In this document: piece after piece, positions 17,649 through 26,950 of the stretch
Layout: each line of letters opens with the position of its first letter
How positions within the stretch are numbered: position 1 is the first letter of the stretch
Assembly: GCF_008040165.1 (NCBI RefSeq)
Contig: NZ_VRUR01000001.1
Coordinates: forward strand, 887,349-951,348
From: Flagellimonas hymeniacidonis
GTDB taxonomy: Bacteria; Bacteroidota; Bacteroidia; Flavobacteriales; Flavobacteriaceae
Direction of reading: 5' to 3'
DNA: 64,000 nt
Program-made: the position numbers and the translations under genes
Notes under the pieces: generated by a model
What the model was told of the DNA's origin: nothing
Database searches by the model: none
Seen by the model: the letters and a program-made list of their open reading frames with translations, nothing else

Positions 17649-17939
17649 AGTATCACTATTTAGGTTGTCTCCTATTTTTTGACACCACCAAAGTATAAAA
17701 CAATAAAATCAATTAGGACAGCGTATGTATAAACTGTTATCTTTTGTGTATAAATGGTTTTTGTTCCTTCAATGCCTCAAGTCTCGTATAAAAAAAGTGT
17801 TTTCGGGTTAAGAAAAATGCCACAAAATTGCCGTTACCGACCATTCTTTACCAATTATAAGCATATAAGCTCCATTAGCACATATTTTTAGAAACCTTAA
17901 ATAGATTAATCCTAAATTTGAATTTGATTAAATTAGAGG
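17649..17939. other. Intergenic stretch before the LytTR regulator
   Basis: This AT-rich stretch of about 290 bases lies between the small leftward ORF and the rightward regulator gene. Apart from a -7-like element near its right end, no gene, hairpin or repeat was seen. Confidence 0.5.
17913..17920 (+). promoter_or_regulatory. Bacteroidota -7 element (TAAATTTG) before LytTR regulator
   Basis: TAAATTTG matches the TAnnTTTG -7 consensus of Bacteroidota promoters and lies 20 bases upstream of the regulator ATG. No convincing -33 TTTG was found. AGAGG directly precedes the start codon. Confidence 0.4.
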
Positions 17940-18674
17940 ATGTTAGAAGCAGTTATTGTAGATGATGAGGTAAAAGCCCTACAAAGCTTAAGTTGGGAAT
18001 TAACCAATCTAAGTGATGAAGTGGATATAATAGCGTCTTTTACTGATGCTCATGAAGCCTTGAACTATTTAGAGCGCAATACCCCGGATTGTCTTTTTCT
18101 GGATATTGAAATGCCATCAATGGATGGGTTTCAATTTATAAAAAACCTCAAAAACAAGGATTTTCCAGTAGTTATTACCACAGCATATAATCAATACGCC
18201 TTAAAGGCGCTTAAAAATGAAGCCATTGATTATCTGCTAAAACCAATTGATACTGATGATCTTCAGGTAACCATTGCAAAAATAAAAAAGTACAATTCCA
18301 AGAACTTAACTGCGGAAAAACTGGAGAAAATCTTGCTGAACTTTAATGCAGATGCCCATAGCAAGAAAATAACCATAAATACAGATGGTAAATTACTGTT
18401 CTTAAATAGTGATGATATCCTATATGCTGAATCTGATGGTAACTACAGCACTATTTTTTTAAGTGATGGTCAAAAAATACTGCTTACCAAAAAGCTTAAG
18501 GAAGTAAATAATTTGTTGCCTGACAATAGTTTTTTTAGAATCCACAATTCCTATATCATCAATCTCAATAAGATAAAAGAATTTCTCAAAACAGACGGCT
18601 ACGTGGTTTTGGAATCCAATCATAAAATTCCCGTTTCCCGACAAAAGAAATCCGATTTTTTGGATATGCTGTAA
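17940..18674 (+). CDS. LytTR family response regulator
   Basis: A 244-residue two-domain regulator. The receiver domain (about 1-120) has the acidic pocket Asp8-Asp9 and the phosphorylation site Asp55 in CLFLDIEMPSMDG, plus a conserved Lys in YLLKPID. The C-terminal half (about 140-244) is a LytTR DNA-binding domain, recognisable by ILYAESDGNYS, FFRIHNSYIINLNKI and IPVSRQKK. It should act on promoters with paired direct repeats. The next gene, 15 bases away, encodes a LytS-type histidine kinase, so the two are a cognate pair. The signal is not known. Confidence 0.93.
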   Translation: MLEAVIVDDEVKALQSLSWELTNLSDEVDIIASFTDAHEALNYLERNTPDCLFLDIEMPSMDGFQFIKNLKNKDFPVVITTAYNQYALKALKNEAIDYLLKPIDTDDLQVTIAKIKKYNSKNLTAEKLEKILLNFNADAHSKKITINTDGKLLFLNSDDILYAESDGNYSTIFLSDGQKILLTKKLKEVNNLLPDNSFFRIHNSYIINLNKIKEFLKTDGYVVLESNHKIPVSRQKKSDFLDML

Positions 18675-18689
18675 CTTCCCTAAGCGCCT

Positions 18690-20651
18690 GTGTTCAAAAT
18701 ACTAGCTACAAAAACCGAAACCCCACAACATTTTCAAAAGATACTATTGTGGTGTTTTTTCTTCGCCTTTCAATTTGTAGTATCACAGGAAATTCCAGAA
18801 GCTTTCAAGGATAAAGCACAAAGGCTTGTTCAAATGAAGCCCAAAACCTATCTTTCATTAGATACGGAATTAAAGTCTGAAAAAAGGGATACCACGCTAC
18901 TACGGTATTTTGCAGATTTGTGTGAAAAGGAAAACTATTTAGAAGGACAAGCCTATGCCCTTGACCAAATTGGAACAAAGTATAGAAACATATCCCAGTT
19001 TAAAAAGGCCGCTGACCTTCATCAACAGGCTTTGGAAATTTCAGAAAAAGCCAATAATATAGAATTAAAGGTGCTGAGCCTTAACATGCTTGGTGTTGTG
19101 TACAGGCGCACAGATGCCATTAAAACAGCCTTGGACTATAATCAAAAAGCTTTGGAATTGGCCGAAGAGGTTGAAAACCCATCACACCATATTAAAAGAA
19201 GCATAAATGTTTCTCTTAACTGTATTGGACTATTATACCGCGCACTGGAACAATATGACCTTGCCATTACCCAGTTTAAACGAGCGCTTAAGTTTGAGGA
19301 AGAACTTGACAACAAGTTAGGTTTGGCTATCAACCATCAAAACATTGGGATTTGTCTTGAACAAAAAGGAGATTTGGAGGGTGCCCTTGAAAATTATAGA
19401 AAATCGTTGGCTTATAATGAAACTATTAATTCTGACTTTGGACGTGTCCTATGCAAAAACAGCCTAGCCCAGGTCTACCTTAAGCAAGATATGCCACATG
19501 CCGCTCTGGTTTTGTTGGAACCCCTCCATGAGCAGTCCAAATCCATAGGTGACTTTTTTCTGACCTCCTCAGTATTTATAAATACTGGATGGGCACATAC
19601 GATATTGGGAAATTTTGAGAAAGCGGGCAGATTTATTCAGGATGGTTTGGAGATGGCCCAAACCCATAACATGCCAGGCAATGTACTTTACGGTTATCAA
19701 AAACTTTCAGATTTTGAACGTGAAAGAGGTAATTATAAAAAAGCATATGAATATTATATAAAAGCAGACGAATACAACGAGGAAATTTCCAGTGCTACCA
19801 ACTTTAGGTACATGAACGATGTAATTGTTCGATACGAAGCGGACAAAAAAAATAATCAAATCTCCGTGCTCGCCAAAGAAAATGAAATTGTGCGTCTTAG
19901 ACTTCGTAAAAACCAAACCACCTTATTGGTAAGTGCCCTTATTGTAGGGCTAATTTCCTCTATCCTATACATCCTATATCGCCAATACCAGAGCAAGAAT
20001 GAAAAAAGGGTTCTTTCCCTGGAACAAAACATGTTACGAAGTCAGATGAATCCGCATTTTTTGTTCAATTCCTTGAATTCAATCAAGCTGTACATAATCA
20101 ACAATGAGCAAAAAAATGCAGTGCACTACTTAAATAAATTTTCCAAGTTGGTTCGGAAAATTCTGGAAGCTTCCTCATTAAAAGAAATTTCTTTAGCTGA
20201 AGAATTGGAAACGGTTGAACTCTACATGAATATTGAAAACATTCGATTCTCTAATGAGATAGATTTTAAAATAGCCGTAGATGACAATATTAATATAGAC
20301 AATATAAAAGTGCCTTCTTTGGCATTGCAGCCATTCTTGGAAAATTCGTTATGGCATGGCCTTTCTCCAAAGAATGGTGAAAAAATGATTCATCTCAACG
20401 TCAAGCAAAAAACCCAAAATCATATTTCCATAGAAATCATAGACAACGGTGTTGGACGTGGAGTTGCGGAGGCAAATAAAGAAAATAGAGTTTTAAAAAG
20501 AAAATCGGTAGGAATACGAATTACTAAAGAACGTCTTGCCAATTTTTCCAAGGATTACCAAAACAATTTTGAGGTTGATATTGTTGATTTGTTCGATAAA
20601 AATGGAGTTCCAAAGGGGACTAAGGTGATTTTGGACATACCCGTTATTTAG
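18690..20651 (+). CDS. TPR-containing sensor histidine kinase (LytS/YehU type)
   Basis: A 653-residue membrane kinase starting at GTG. An N-terminal signal peptide (LLWCFFFAFQFVVSQ) is followed by a periplasmic array of tetratricopeptide repeats (about 70-370), a charged coiled segment, one membrane helix at about 410-431 and a cytoplasmic His_kinase domain. The phospho-acceptor is His456 in MNPHFLFNSLNSIK, and the ATPase part has LALQPFLENSLWHG and IEIIDNGVGRG. It follows its LytTR partner by 15 bases. Its C-terminus overlaps the convergent DUF3109 gene by eight bases. TPR sensors of this kind are typical of Bacteroidota. Confidence 0.93.
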   Translation: MFKILATKTETPQHFQKILLWCFFFAFQFVVSQEIPEAFKDKAQRLVQMKPKTYLSLDTELKSEKRDTTLLRYFADLCEKENYLEGQAYALDQIGTKYRNISQFKKAADLHQQALEISEKANNIELKVLSLNMLGVVYRRTDAIKTALDYNQKALELAEEVENPSHHIKRSINVSLNCIGLLYRALEQYDLAITQFKRALKFEEELDNKLGLAINHQNIGICLEQKGDLEGALENYRKSLAYNETINSDFGRVLCKNSLAQVYLKQDMPHAALVLLEPLHEQSKSIGDFFLTSSVFINTGWAHTILGNFEKAGRFIQDGLEMAQTHNMPGNVLYGYQKLSDFERERGNYKKAYEYYIKADEYNEEISSATNFRYMNDVIVRYEADKKNNQISVLAKENEIVRLRLRKNQTTLLVSALIVGLISSILYILYRQYQSKNEKRVLSLEQNMLRSQMNPHFLFNSLNSIKLYIINNEQKNAVHYLNKFSKLVRKILEASSLKEISLAEELETVELYMNIENIRFSNEIDFKIAVDDNINIDNIKVPSLALQPFLENSLWHGLSPKNGEKMIHLNVKQKTQNHISIEIIDNGVGRGVAEANKENRVLKRKSVGIRITKERLANFSKDYQNNFEVDIVDLFDKNGVPKGTKVILDIPVI

Positions 20652-21213
20652 CTTTCTCTTGGGCTACTTCTTCCAATTCTTTATACCAAGCTTTTCCAAA
20701 CTTTCTTATCAGAGCCTCCTTTACAAACTTATAGATGGGAACCTTTAGCTCTTCACCCAAACTGCATGCAGGATCACAAATCTCCCATTTATGATAATTC
20801 ACGGCAGTGAATTCTGAATACTCCCGTGTTCTAACCGGATACAAATGACAAGAGATAGGTTTCTTCCACTTCGTTGCTCCATCATTATAGGCATCTTCCA
20901 AACCGCACTTGGTGATTCCTTCTTTAGAGTAAACCACGTAGGCACACTCGCTTTTGTTTACCAATGGAGTTTCCCATTCCCCATCTTCTCCTTTTACAAA
21001 AGCGCCTTGTTCCATAATAGCTTCTACACCTTCTGGTCTCAGATAGGGCTTAACATCTTTAAAAATGTCTACCAATATTTCCGTCTCAGACTCTTCAAGA
21101 GGAGCGCCATATTCCCCATCTACACAGCAGGCACCTTTACAAGCATTTAAATTACATACAAAGTCCTTATCGATAATCTCTTCAGAAACAATGGTCTTTC
21201 CAATTTGAAACAT
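20644..21213 (-). CDS. DUF3109 family protein
   Basis: A 189-residue soluble protein of the DUF3109 family. It is cysteine-rich: CNLNACKGACC near residue 20, then CAYVVY, CGLEDAYND, CHLYPVRTREY and CDPACSLGEEL. The arrangement suggests a bound metal or Fe-S cluster, as in the related YkgJ group, but no reaction is established. It is read leftward and converges on the histidine kinase gene with an eight-base overlap. A TACCTTTG element lies upstream. Confidence 0.85.
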   Translation of the reverse strand: MFQIGKTIVSEEIIDKDFVCNLNACKGACCVDGEYGAPLEESETEILVDIFKDVKPYLRPEGVEAIMEQGAFVKGEDGEWETPLVNKSECAYVVYSKEGITKCGLEDAYNDGATKWKKPISCHLYPVRTREYSEFTAVNYHKWEICDPACSLGEELKVPIYKFVKEALIRKFGKAWYKELEEVAQEKAK

Positions 21214-21232
21214 GCTAATCCTGCTTTTTGGA

Positions 21233-21240
21233 CAAAGGTA
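21233..21240 (-). promoter_or_regulatory. Bacteroidota -7 element (TACCTTTG) before DUF3109 gene
   Basis: Read on the minus strand this is TACCTTTG, matching TAnnTTTG, 20 bases upstream of the start codon. A TTTTTGG stretch lies further upstream but the spacing is shorter than usual. Confidence 0.45.
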
Positions 21241-21304
21241 AATTAAAACCCAAAAATGATGTTTTCCTTATCGTTTTATATGATCTAAAAGTATTTTTTA
21301 CACG

Positions 21305-21312
21305 TAAATTTG
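21305..21312 (+). promoter_or_regulatory. Bacteroidota -7 element (TAAATTTG) before marC-like gene
   Basis: TAAATTTG matches the TAnnTTTG consensus and lies about 20 bases upstream of the MarC-family start. The -33 part is not obvious. Confidence 0.4.
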
Positions 21313-21331
21313 CAACCTTAATGATGAAGAA

Positions 21332-21910
21332 ATGAATTTTAGTTTTACCGAAATAGTGACCGCAAGCATGGTGCTTTTTGCCGTCATAGACATTCTGGGA
21401 AGTATTCCGATAATACTCTCCCTAAGAAGTAAGGTAGGGCATATTCAATCCGAAAAGGCTTCTATTGCAGCAGCTGTGATTATGACGGCATTTCTTTTTG
21501 TGGGAGAAAGTATTCTTAATCTAATCGGGATTGATGTAAACTCTTTTGCAGTAGCTGGCGCTTTTGTCATTTTTTTTCTTGCTTTAGAGATGGTGTTGGG
21601 AATCACTTTGTTTAAAAATGATGAAGAGGATAGTGCTTCCATTGTACCCATAGCCTTCCCTTTAATTGCTGGAGCAGGAACTTTAACATCCATTCTGGCC
21701 CTGCGTGCAGAATACCATGTTGAAAACATTGTAGTTGCCATTATCGTAAATATTATCTTTGTCTATTTAGTTCTTAAATCCAGTGCCAGAATAGAACGAT
21801 TTTTAGGCAAGAATGGCCTTAGCGTTATCAGAAAAGTATTTGGGGTAATTTTATTGGCCATTGCAGTAAAGCTTTTTGCAGACAATATTAATCAGCTACT
21901 GGCACGATAA
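21332..21910 (+). CDS. MarC family integral membrane protein
   Basis: A 192-residue protein with about six transmembrane segments, matching the MarC family in length and layout: FAVIDILGSIPIILSL in the first hydrophobic hairpin, AFPLIAGAGTLTSI in the middle and VFGVILLAIAVKLFADN at the end. MarC proteins sit in the inner membrane; their function is uncertain despite the historical link to multiple antibiotic resistance. It is followed after 18 bases by a small membrane protein gene, probably in the same transcript. Confidence 0.92.
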   Translation: MNFSFTEIVTASMVLFAVIDILGSIPIILSLRSKVGHIQSEKASIAAAVIMTAFLFVGESILNLIGIDVNSFAVAGAFVIFFLALEMVLGITLFKNDEEDSASIVPIAFPLIAGAGTLTSILALRAEYHVENIVVAIIVNIIFVYLVLKSSARIERFLGKNGLSVIRKVFGVILLAIAVKLFADNINQLLAR

Positions 21911-21928
21911 TATCAATTTTTATAGTTT

Positions 21929-22132
21929 ATGAGTAGAACCTTCGTTATTATTTTAATTCTGTTGGCCTTGGCACTTATTGCCTACAACATTACCTTGGTA
22001 GATTTTAAAAATCCTTTTCAAGGAGATAGCACCATTGCCTTAATTGGCATTGTAGCTTCTTTATGTGCCGTGGTATTGCTTCTTATTTTTACAACCTCAA
22101 AAAAGATTGACAAAAAGCTCAAAGAGGATTAA
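21929..22132 (+). CDS. Small two-helix membrane protein (hypothetical)
   Basis: A 67-residue protein with two hydrophobic segments (about 4-24 and 38-57) and a basic/acidic C-terminal tail (KKIDKKLKED). It was not assigned to a named family. It follows the marC-like gene closely and its last four bases overlap the convergent S41 peptidase gene. Placement and hydrophobicity make it a likely real inner-membrane protein of unknown role. Confidence 0.7.
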   Translation: MSRTFVIILILLALALIAYNITLVDFKNPFQGDSTIALIGIVASLCAVVLLLIFTTSKKIDKKLKED

Positions 22133-23757
22133 TTGCTTTGTTTGATTGCTTCCTCTTCAGACTGCTCAAGAATGGAAATATCTAGCTCTTTTACTTTTTG
22201 CAGCATGGCATCATGCTCCCCTTTAATCTGCGCCGACAAATTTGGTGAGAAAAGTTGTTCCGCTATATTGGCCCTTAAATAGTCTTTGATCTTATCTTCA
22301 AAGGCATAAAAGTCCAGTTTTATTTTTCTGTTGAGCACAAACTGAATAAACTCATCAAAAAGAATATCATCTACCTTGAATTCATCTAAAAATTGATTCT
22401 TTGTAATTCCAGAATAGCGTGTACGATCTTTTTCCAAGTGCTCAAAAATGAATCTTGAAAAGAACTCATAGGTGTCATCCATACTCTCAATGGCTTCTTC
22501 TTCATTACTGCCAATAGGAACAAAAACATCTGGAATGATTCCGCCACCGCCATATACAATTTTTCCTTTTGGCGTTTTAAATTTTAAGGAATCCGCGACT
22601 TTAATGCTATCCACAGAAATGAGCTCCCCGCTGCTGTAGCGCTCCATAAAGGTTTGATAATAGTCTCTATGTCCTTTTTTGTATGATCTTTGAATGGAAC
22701 GACCTGTTGGGGTGTAGTATCTAGAAACCGTTAAACGCACAGCAGAACCATCGCCTAAATCCATTTCCCGCTGCACAAGTCCTTTACCAAAAGAACGTCT
22801 GCCCACAATAGTACCAATATCATTGTCTTGTAATGCTCCAGCGATGATTTCACTTGCAGATGCTGACCTTTCATTGATCAATACATACACCGGTTTATCT
22901 TCAAAATCTCCTTTTTTGGTGGCAAAGGCTTTTTTTAGTCTTCCCTTTTTGTTCTTGGTAAACAGAATAAGTTTATCATCTTCCAAAAACTCATCGGCCA
23001 ATTTTTCTGCAATACCCAAATATCCTCCTGGATTATCCCTTAAGTCCAGCACTAATTTTTCAGCGCCGCGCAATTTTAACTTCTTTAGTGCATCTTTAAA
23101 TTCTCCAAAGGTTGATTCTGCAAAACGGTTAATTTTAATATAGCCCATATCGCTAGAAAGCATATAATAGGCATCAACACTTTTAATGGGCACCTTATCT
23201 CGGGTAACCGTAATGTTCATACTTCTATTTTCCGATTTTCGGAAAACCTTCAAATCCACCTTGGTGCCTATCTTCCCCTTAAGCTTGGAAACAACCTCAT
23301 TATTTGATGTTCTTTTACCAAAAAGGGTGTCTTTATCCGCAATTAATATGCGATCTCCCGGTTTAATACCACTAATGTGACTTGGGCCATTCTTTATAGT
23401 TCTGATAACGGTGATCGTGTCCCTGTACATGTAAAAACTTACCCCAATACCCACAAAGTCACCTTTCATGTTTTCAGAAACCTCTCTCATCTCGCTTCTG
23501 GGAATGTAAACGGAATGTGGATCTAATTTTCCTAGAATATTGTTCACTGTTACGTCTACTATACTATCCGTATCAATGTCATCTACATATTCATAGTCGA
23601 TGTAATCGATAAGTCGATTTAGCTTATCTTTTTTGGAATTGGTGGAGAACAACTTCTCTGGGGTATCATCAAAATGAAGTTTTCCTCCAATAAAAATTCC
23701 TATAGCCACTGCAAGGGCAAGAAGGGTAGGTAAAATATAGCTATATTTCTTTTTCAT
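22129..23757 (-). CDS. S41 family C-terminal processing peptidase
   Basis: A 542-residue protease with an N-terminal membrane anchor or signal (residues about 6-24), a PDZ domain (about 95-185, with IKPGDRILIADKDT) and a tail-specific protease domain. The serine/lysine dyad is Ser300 (ERSASASE) and Lys325 (RSFGKGLVQ), with the same 25-residue spacing as in plant D1 processing protease. It should cleave C-termini of periplasmic proteins. The C-terminal extension after residue 420 is charged and helical. It is read leftward 16 bases after the dCMP deaminase gene. Confidence 0.94.
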   Translation of the reverse strand: MKKKYSYILPTLLALAVAIGIFIGGKLHFDDTPEKLFSTNSKKDKLNRLIDYIDYEYVDDIDTDSIVDVTVNNILGKLDPHSVYIPRSEMREVSENMKGDFVGIGVSFYMYRDTITVIRTIKNGPSHISGIKPGDRILIADKDTLFGKRTSNNEVVSKLKGKIGTKVDLKVFRKSENRSMNITVTRDKVPIKSVDAYYMLSSDMGYIKINRFAESTFGEFKDALKKLKLRGAEKLVLDLRDNPGGYLGIAEKLADEFLEDDKLILFTKNKKGRLKKAFATKKGDFEDKPVYVLINERSASASEIIAGALQDNDIGTIVGRRSFGKGLVQREMDLGDGSAVRLTVSRYYTPTGRSIQRSYKKGHRDYYQTFMERYSSGELISVDSIKVADSLKFKTPKGKIVYGGGGIIPDVFVPIGSNEEEAIESMDDTYEFFSRFIFEHLEKDRTRYSGITKNQFLDEFKVDDILFDEFIQFVLNRKIKLDFYAFEDKIKDYLRANIAEQLFSPNLSAQIKGEHDAMLQKVKELDISILEQSEEEAIKQSN

Positions 23758-23773
23758 AATTTGAATGGTGGGG

Positions 23774-24211
23774 TTAAACCATTTCTTCTAAAATGGGAAG
23801 GTGATGGGTTGTAACTCCTGCACGTTCCAAAAATTTTAATCCAGAATCGTCTTTGTATGCGGTTTGATAGACTACACGTTTTATGCCAGATTGATGGATC
23901 AACTTACTACATTCCCGACAAGGGGATAATGTAATGTATAAAGTGGCACCTTCACATGACTGGGTGGAGGCAGCTACTTTTGATATTGCGTTGGCTTCAG
24001 CATGGAGTACGTACCATTTTGTGTACCCTTCCTCATCCTCACAAAAATTCTCAAATCCAGTGGGAGTTCCATTGTACCCATCTGAAATGATCATTCTATC
24101 TTTTACGATAATAGCACCAACTTGTTTTCTTTGGCAATAGGAGAGTTTTCCCCATTCTTTTGCCATTCGCAAATAGGCCTTATCGTATTTTTCTTGTTTG
24201 CGCTCCTTCAT
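23774..24211 (-). CDS. dCMP deaminase (zinc-dependent)
   Basis: A 145-residue cytidine/deoxycytidylate deaminase family enzyme that converts dCMP to dUMP for thymidylate synthesis. The zinc site is complete: His70 and Glu72 in LHAEANA and Cys98/Cys101 in SPCRECSK. The dCMP-deaminase type substrate loop ISDGYNGTPTGFENFC is also present. It is upstream of the S41 peptidase gene on the same strand. Other deaminase-fold enzymes are possible but less likely given length and motifs. Confidence 0.93.
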   Translation of the reverse strand: MKERKQEKYDKAYLRMAKEWGKLSYCQRKQVGAIIVKDRMIISDGYNGTPTGFENFCEDEEGYTKWYVLHAEANAISKVAASTQSCEGATLYITLSPCRECSKLIHQSGIKRVVYQTAYKDDSGLKFLERAGVTTHHLPILEEMV

Positions 24212-24295
24212 ACATCAAAAATATGCCGATAATAAACTAATATACCTGCTTTGAAAGACCCTTACAACCTTATTCTATTAAATTTAACGAAGGCT

Positions 24296-24880
24296 CTACT
24301 TGGGAAACGTAGCAATGAGCAAGGGTATTGTAATACAAATGACCAAAATAGAAGCAAAGACGATAAAATGCGTTCTTTTTACCTTCAATACATCCAAAAT
24401 AAAAAATGCCAGCGTAAGAATGACCAAAATAATGGCTACTTGCGAAAATTCGATTCCCGTGGCAAAACCTAGTAGAGGTACTATCTTTTCTTCTTCATCA
24501 GCCATGAGCATCTTAAAATAGTTGGAGAATCCAAAACCATGTATAAGACCAAAAAAGACAGTTGCCAAGATATGGGGCACTATTCCAGTATTTTTTGAAC
24601 CCTTATAAACATAGGTGAAATTGTATATCGCCGTTAAGAGAATGGTTACGGGAATAAGGAATTCTATCAATCCTACATCCACTGTAAGGACATTAAAAGC
24701 GGAAAGTGCCAAAGAAGTACAATGGGCTACCGTAAAGATGGTTGCCAAAACAACAACTTTTTTCCAACTGGCAAATGTAAAAGGAATAGCCAATGCTGAT
24801 AAAAACAGGATATGGTCATACGCCCCAAAATCCAATACGTGGTTTAAACCTAACTTAATATAGAACCAAAATTCTTGCAT
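24296..24880 (-). CDS. HupE/UreJ family membrane protein
   Basis: A 194-residue polytopic protein with about six transmembrane segments. It fits the HupE/UreJ_2 family, with the conserved histidine-containing stretches FGAYDHILFLSAL near residue 20, TVAHCTSLALSAF near residue 55 and FGLIHGFGFSNYF near residue 110. HupE and UreJ are thought to move nickel or cobalt, but in Bacteroidota the protein often occurs without hydrogenase or urease genes, as here. It follows the DnaJ-domain gene by 11 bases on the same strand. Confidence 0.88.
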   Translation of the reverse strand: MQEFWFYIKLGLNHVLDFGAYDHILFLSALAIPFTFASWKKVVVLATIFTVAHCTSLALSAFNVLTVDVGLIEFLIPVTILLTAIYNFTYVYKGSKNTGIVPHILATVFFGLIHGFGFSNYFKMLMADEEEKIVPLLGFATGIEFSQVAIILVILTLAFFILDVLKVKRTHFIVFASILVICITIPLLIATFPK

Positions 24881-24891
24881 AATTCTATTTT

Positions 24892-25635
24892 TTATGAAAT
24901 GCCTCTTTCTTTTTGAATGGTTTCGTAAGCTTTCTGTACTTCTTTAAATTTTTCTTCCGCTCCCTTTTTAATGGCCTCGTTTTCTGTGACAACACGATCA
25001 GGATGATATTTTTTTGCCATGGTTCGGTATGCCTTTTTTACTGCATCATCTGAAGCTGTCTTTTCTATCTCTAGAATCTTGTAGGCATTATCCGCAGATT
25101 TAATAAACATGGCCATGATACTTTCAAAATCATGCAGCCCTACTCTTAAATAACCCGCCAGTTCCCTTAGCTTGCTTACCTCTGCTTTACTCACTTGACC
25201 ATCGGCCTGGGCAATTCCAAATAGAAAATGCAAGAGCTGCAAGCGTATTTCATATCGAGTACGCTGTACCAAATAAGAGCAAATACGTTGTGCGGAAACT
25301 TCTCTTTTTTTAATTACTTCGTTGAATGTTCTAAAAATAGCATTGGCTTTTTCCTTTCCGTAGGTGCTTAAAAAATATTGACGCACATAGTCCAGCTCCC
25401 GTTGGCTAACTTGTCCATCTGCTTTGATTACAATGGAGCATAATGAAAGTAAATTCAGTTCAAAATCCGCTGGAGAAACGGTTTGACGGGTAAAATCACC
25501 TAAGATATTCCCGCCTCCCCCAGAACGCCGGCTTCCACCCAATCCATCCAAAACGCTTCCAATAAAAAAACCAATTATTGCGCCTGCAAATCCTCTAATA
25601 AAAAAGCCAATGAAAGCAGCTGCCCACTTAATCAT
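24892..25635 (-). CDS. TerB-DnaJ domain membrane protein (DjlA-like)
   Basis: A 247-residue protein of DjlA-like layout. A glycine-rich hydrophobic N-terminus (about 2-30) probably anchors it in the membrane, residues about 55-170 form a TerB-like helical domain ([31 protein letters not shown]), and the C-terminus is a J domain with the essential HPD in KKYHPDRV. It should recruit and stimulate DnaK at the inner membrane. Co-transcription with the HupE-like gene is likely. Confidence 0.9.
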   Translation of the reverse strand: MIKWAAAFIGFFIRGFAGAIIGFFIGSVLDGLGGSRRSGGGGNILGDFTRQTVSPADFELNLLSLCSIVIKADGQVSQRELDYVRQYFLSTYGKEKANAIFRTFNEVIKKREVSAQRICSYLVQRTRYEIRLQLLHFLFGIAQADGQVSKAEVSKLRELAGYLRVGLHDFESIMAMFIKSADNAYKILEIEKTASDDAVKKAYRTMAKKYHPDRVVTENEAIKKGAEEKFKEVQKAYETIQKERGIS

Positions 25636-25654
25636 TACAAAAAATATTGAGGGT

Positions 25655-25662
25655 CAAATATA
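25655..25662 (-). promoter_or_regulatory. Bacteroidota -7 element (TATATTTG) before TerB-DnaJ gene
   Basis: Read on the minus strand this is TATATTTG, matching TAnnTTTG, 20 bases upstream of the start codon. No clear -33 element. Confidence 0.4.
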
Positions 25663-25729
25663 GGACTTTGCCAAAGAAAAGAAACCTTTATACATTGTTA
25701 AGAGACAAGAAAAAATACGACAAAAACCG

Positions 25730-25737
25730 TATCTTTG
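25730..25737 (+). promoter_or_regulatory. Bacteroidota -7 element (TATCTTTG) before bacilliredoxin gene
   Basis: TATCTTTG matches the TAnnTTTG consensus 24 bases upstream of the bacilliredoxin start. The -33 part is not clear. Confidence 0.45.
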
Positions 25738-25760
25738 AACGTTAAATAAAAAATAAGACT

Positions 25761-26171
25761 ATGTATCCTGAAGAATTAGTAAAACCCATGAGAGCCGACC
25801 TTGCTTCTGCTGGGTTTGAAGAACTATATACAAGTGATGCCGTTGAAGATGCACTGAAACAAGAAGGAACTACTTTGGTGGTTGTAAATTCTGTTTGTGG
25901 GTGTGCCGCGGCCAACGCAAGACCTGCTGCCAAGCTAAGCTTGCAAAATACTAAGAAACCAAATCATTTGGTTACTGTTTTTGCTGGTGTTGATACTGAT
26001 GCCGTTGATACTGCAAGAAACCATATGGTGCCATTTCCTCCATCATCGCCAAGTATGGCCCTTTTTAGAGATGGCGAATTGGTGCACATGATAGAAAGAC
26101 ATCATATTGAAGGTAGGCCAGCTGAAATGATTGCTGAAAATTTAATGGAAGCCTATAACGAGTTTTGTTAA
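25761..26171 (+). CDS. BrxA/BrxB family bacilliredoxin
   Basis: A 136-residue thioredoxin-fold protein of the YphP/YqiW (BrxA/BrxB) family. The redox motif CGC is at Cys46-Gly47-Cys48 in VNSVCGCAAANARP. Other family features are MYPEELVKPMRADL at the start and MVPFPPSSPSMALF with RHHIEGRPAEMIAENL near the end. In Bacilli these proteins remove bacillithiol from proteins; in Bacteroidota the partner thiol may be bacillithiol or another thiol. The gene is alone, with its own -7-like element and a terminator hairpin after it. Confidence 0.94.
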   Translation: MYPEELVKPMRADLASAGFEELYTSDAVEDALKQEGTTLVVVNSVCGCAAANARPAAKLSLQNTKKPNHLVTVFAGVDTDAVDTARNHMVPFPPSSPSMALFRDGELVHMIERHHIEGRPAEMIAENLMEAYNEFC

Positions 26172-26194
26172 TCCTTCTTTAAATGAAAATTACA

Positions 26195-26220
26195 CCACCT
26201 CAATTGAGGTGGTTTTTTAT
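26195..26220 (+). terminator. Rho-independent terminator after bacilliredoxin gene
   Basis: CCACCTCAA pairs with TTGAGGTGG and is followed by TTTTTTAT. It starts 24 bases after the stop codon. Confidence 0.85.
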
Positions 26221-26231
26221 TTTTACATATC

Positions 26232-26948
26232 ATGTGTAAAAAAGCTATTGTGGTAGGTGCTTCTTCAGGGATTGGAAGAGAACTTGCTCTTATTTTATCT
26301 CAAAACGGATATACTGTTGGGGTTACTGGGCGTCGAGAAGAACTTTTGAAAAGCTTGACCGAAAACGCTCCAGATTCTTTCGTTCCAAAAGCGTTTGATT
26401 GTACTACCAAAGACGCAATTGACAAAATCAAGGAATTGATAGAAGATCTTGGTGGTTTGGATGTATTTGTTTTTTCTTCGGGTACTGGAGATCTTAATGA
26501 AGCTCTAGAAGCTGATATTGAACAGCGAACAAACGATTTAAACGTATCGGCTTTTTCCAAAATAACCGGATGGATTTTTAACCTATTTCAAAAACAGGGC
26601 CATGGACATCTCGTTGCCATAAGTTCCATTGGTGGATTAAGGGGAAGTCGAATAGCTCCTTCCTACAACGCTTCAAAAGCCTATCAAATCAACTATTTGG
26701 AGGGGCTTCGGCAAAAGGCAAAAAAACTCAAGCTGAATATTACGGTCACCGATATTCGCCCTGGATTTGTAGATACGGCAATGGCCAAGGGGGAGGGTCA
26801 ATTTTGGGTGGCACCAGCAACAAAAGCAGCAAGCCAGATTTACATGGTGATTAATAAGAAAAAAGATAAGGCTTACATTACAAAAAGATGGCAATTAATC
26901 GCCATAATTGTAAAGATTTTGCCAAATTGGCTCTACAAAAGAATGTGA
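26232..26948 (+). CDS. SDR family NAD(P)-dependent oxidoreductase
   Basis: A 238-residue short-chain dehydrogenase/reductase. The cofactor motif VVGASSGIGRE is at about residues 7-17, the catalytic serine lies in VAISSIGG and the Tyr-x3-Lys pair in PSYNASKAYQ. The motif near the end, DIRPGFVDTAM, is also typical. It is the first of three genes with overlapping ends (SDR, acyltransferase, HD protein), so a lipid-related substrate is plausible but not shown. Confidence 0.92.
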   Translation: MCKKAIVVGASSGIGRELALILSQNGYTVGVTGRREELLKSLTENAPDSFVPKAFDCTTKDAIDKIKELIEDLGGLDVFVFSSGTGDLNEALEADIEQRTNDLNVSAFSKITGWIFNLFQKQGHGHLVAISSIGGLRGSRIAPSYNASKAYQINYLEGLRQKAKKLKLNITVTDIRPGFVDTAMAKGEGQFWVAPATKAASQIYMVINKKKDKAYITKRWQLIAIIVKILPNWLYKRM

Positions 26949-26950
26949 CC

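Noticed and set aside
26888..26950. N-terminal extension of the PlsC-family protein
   Set aside because: It lies within the SDR gene and is not like other family members; a GTG at 26951 fits better.
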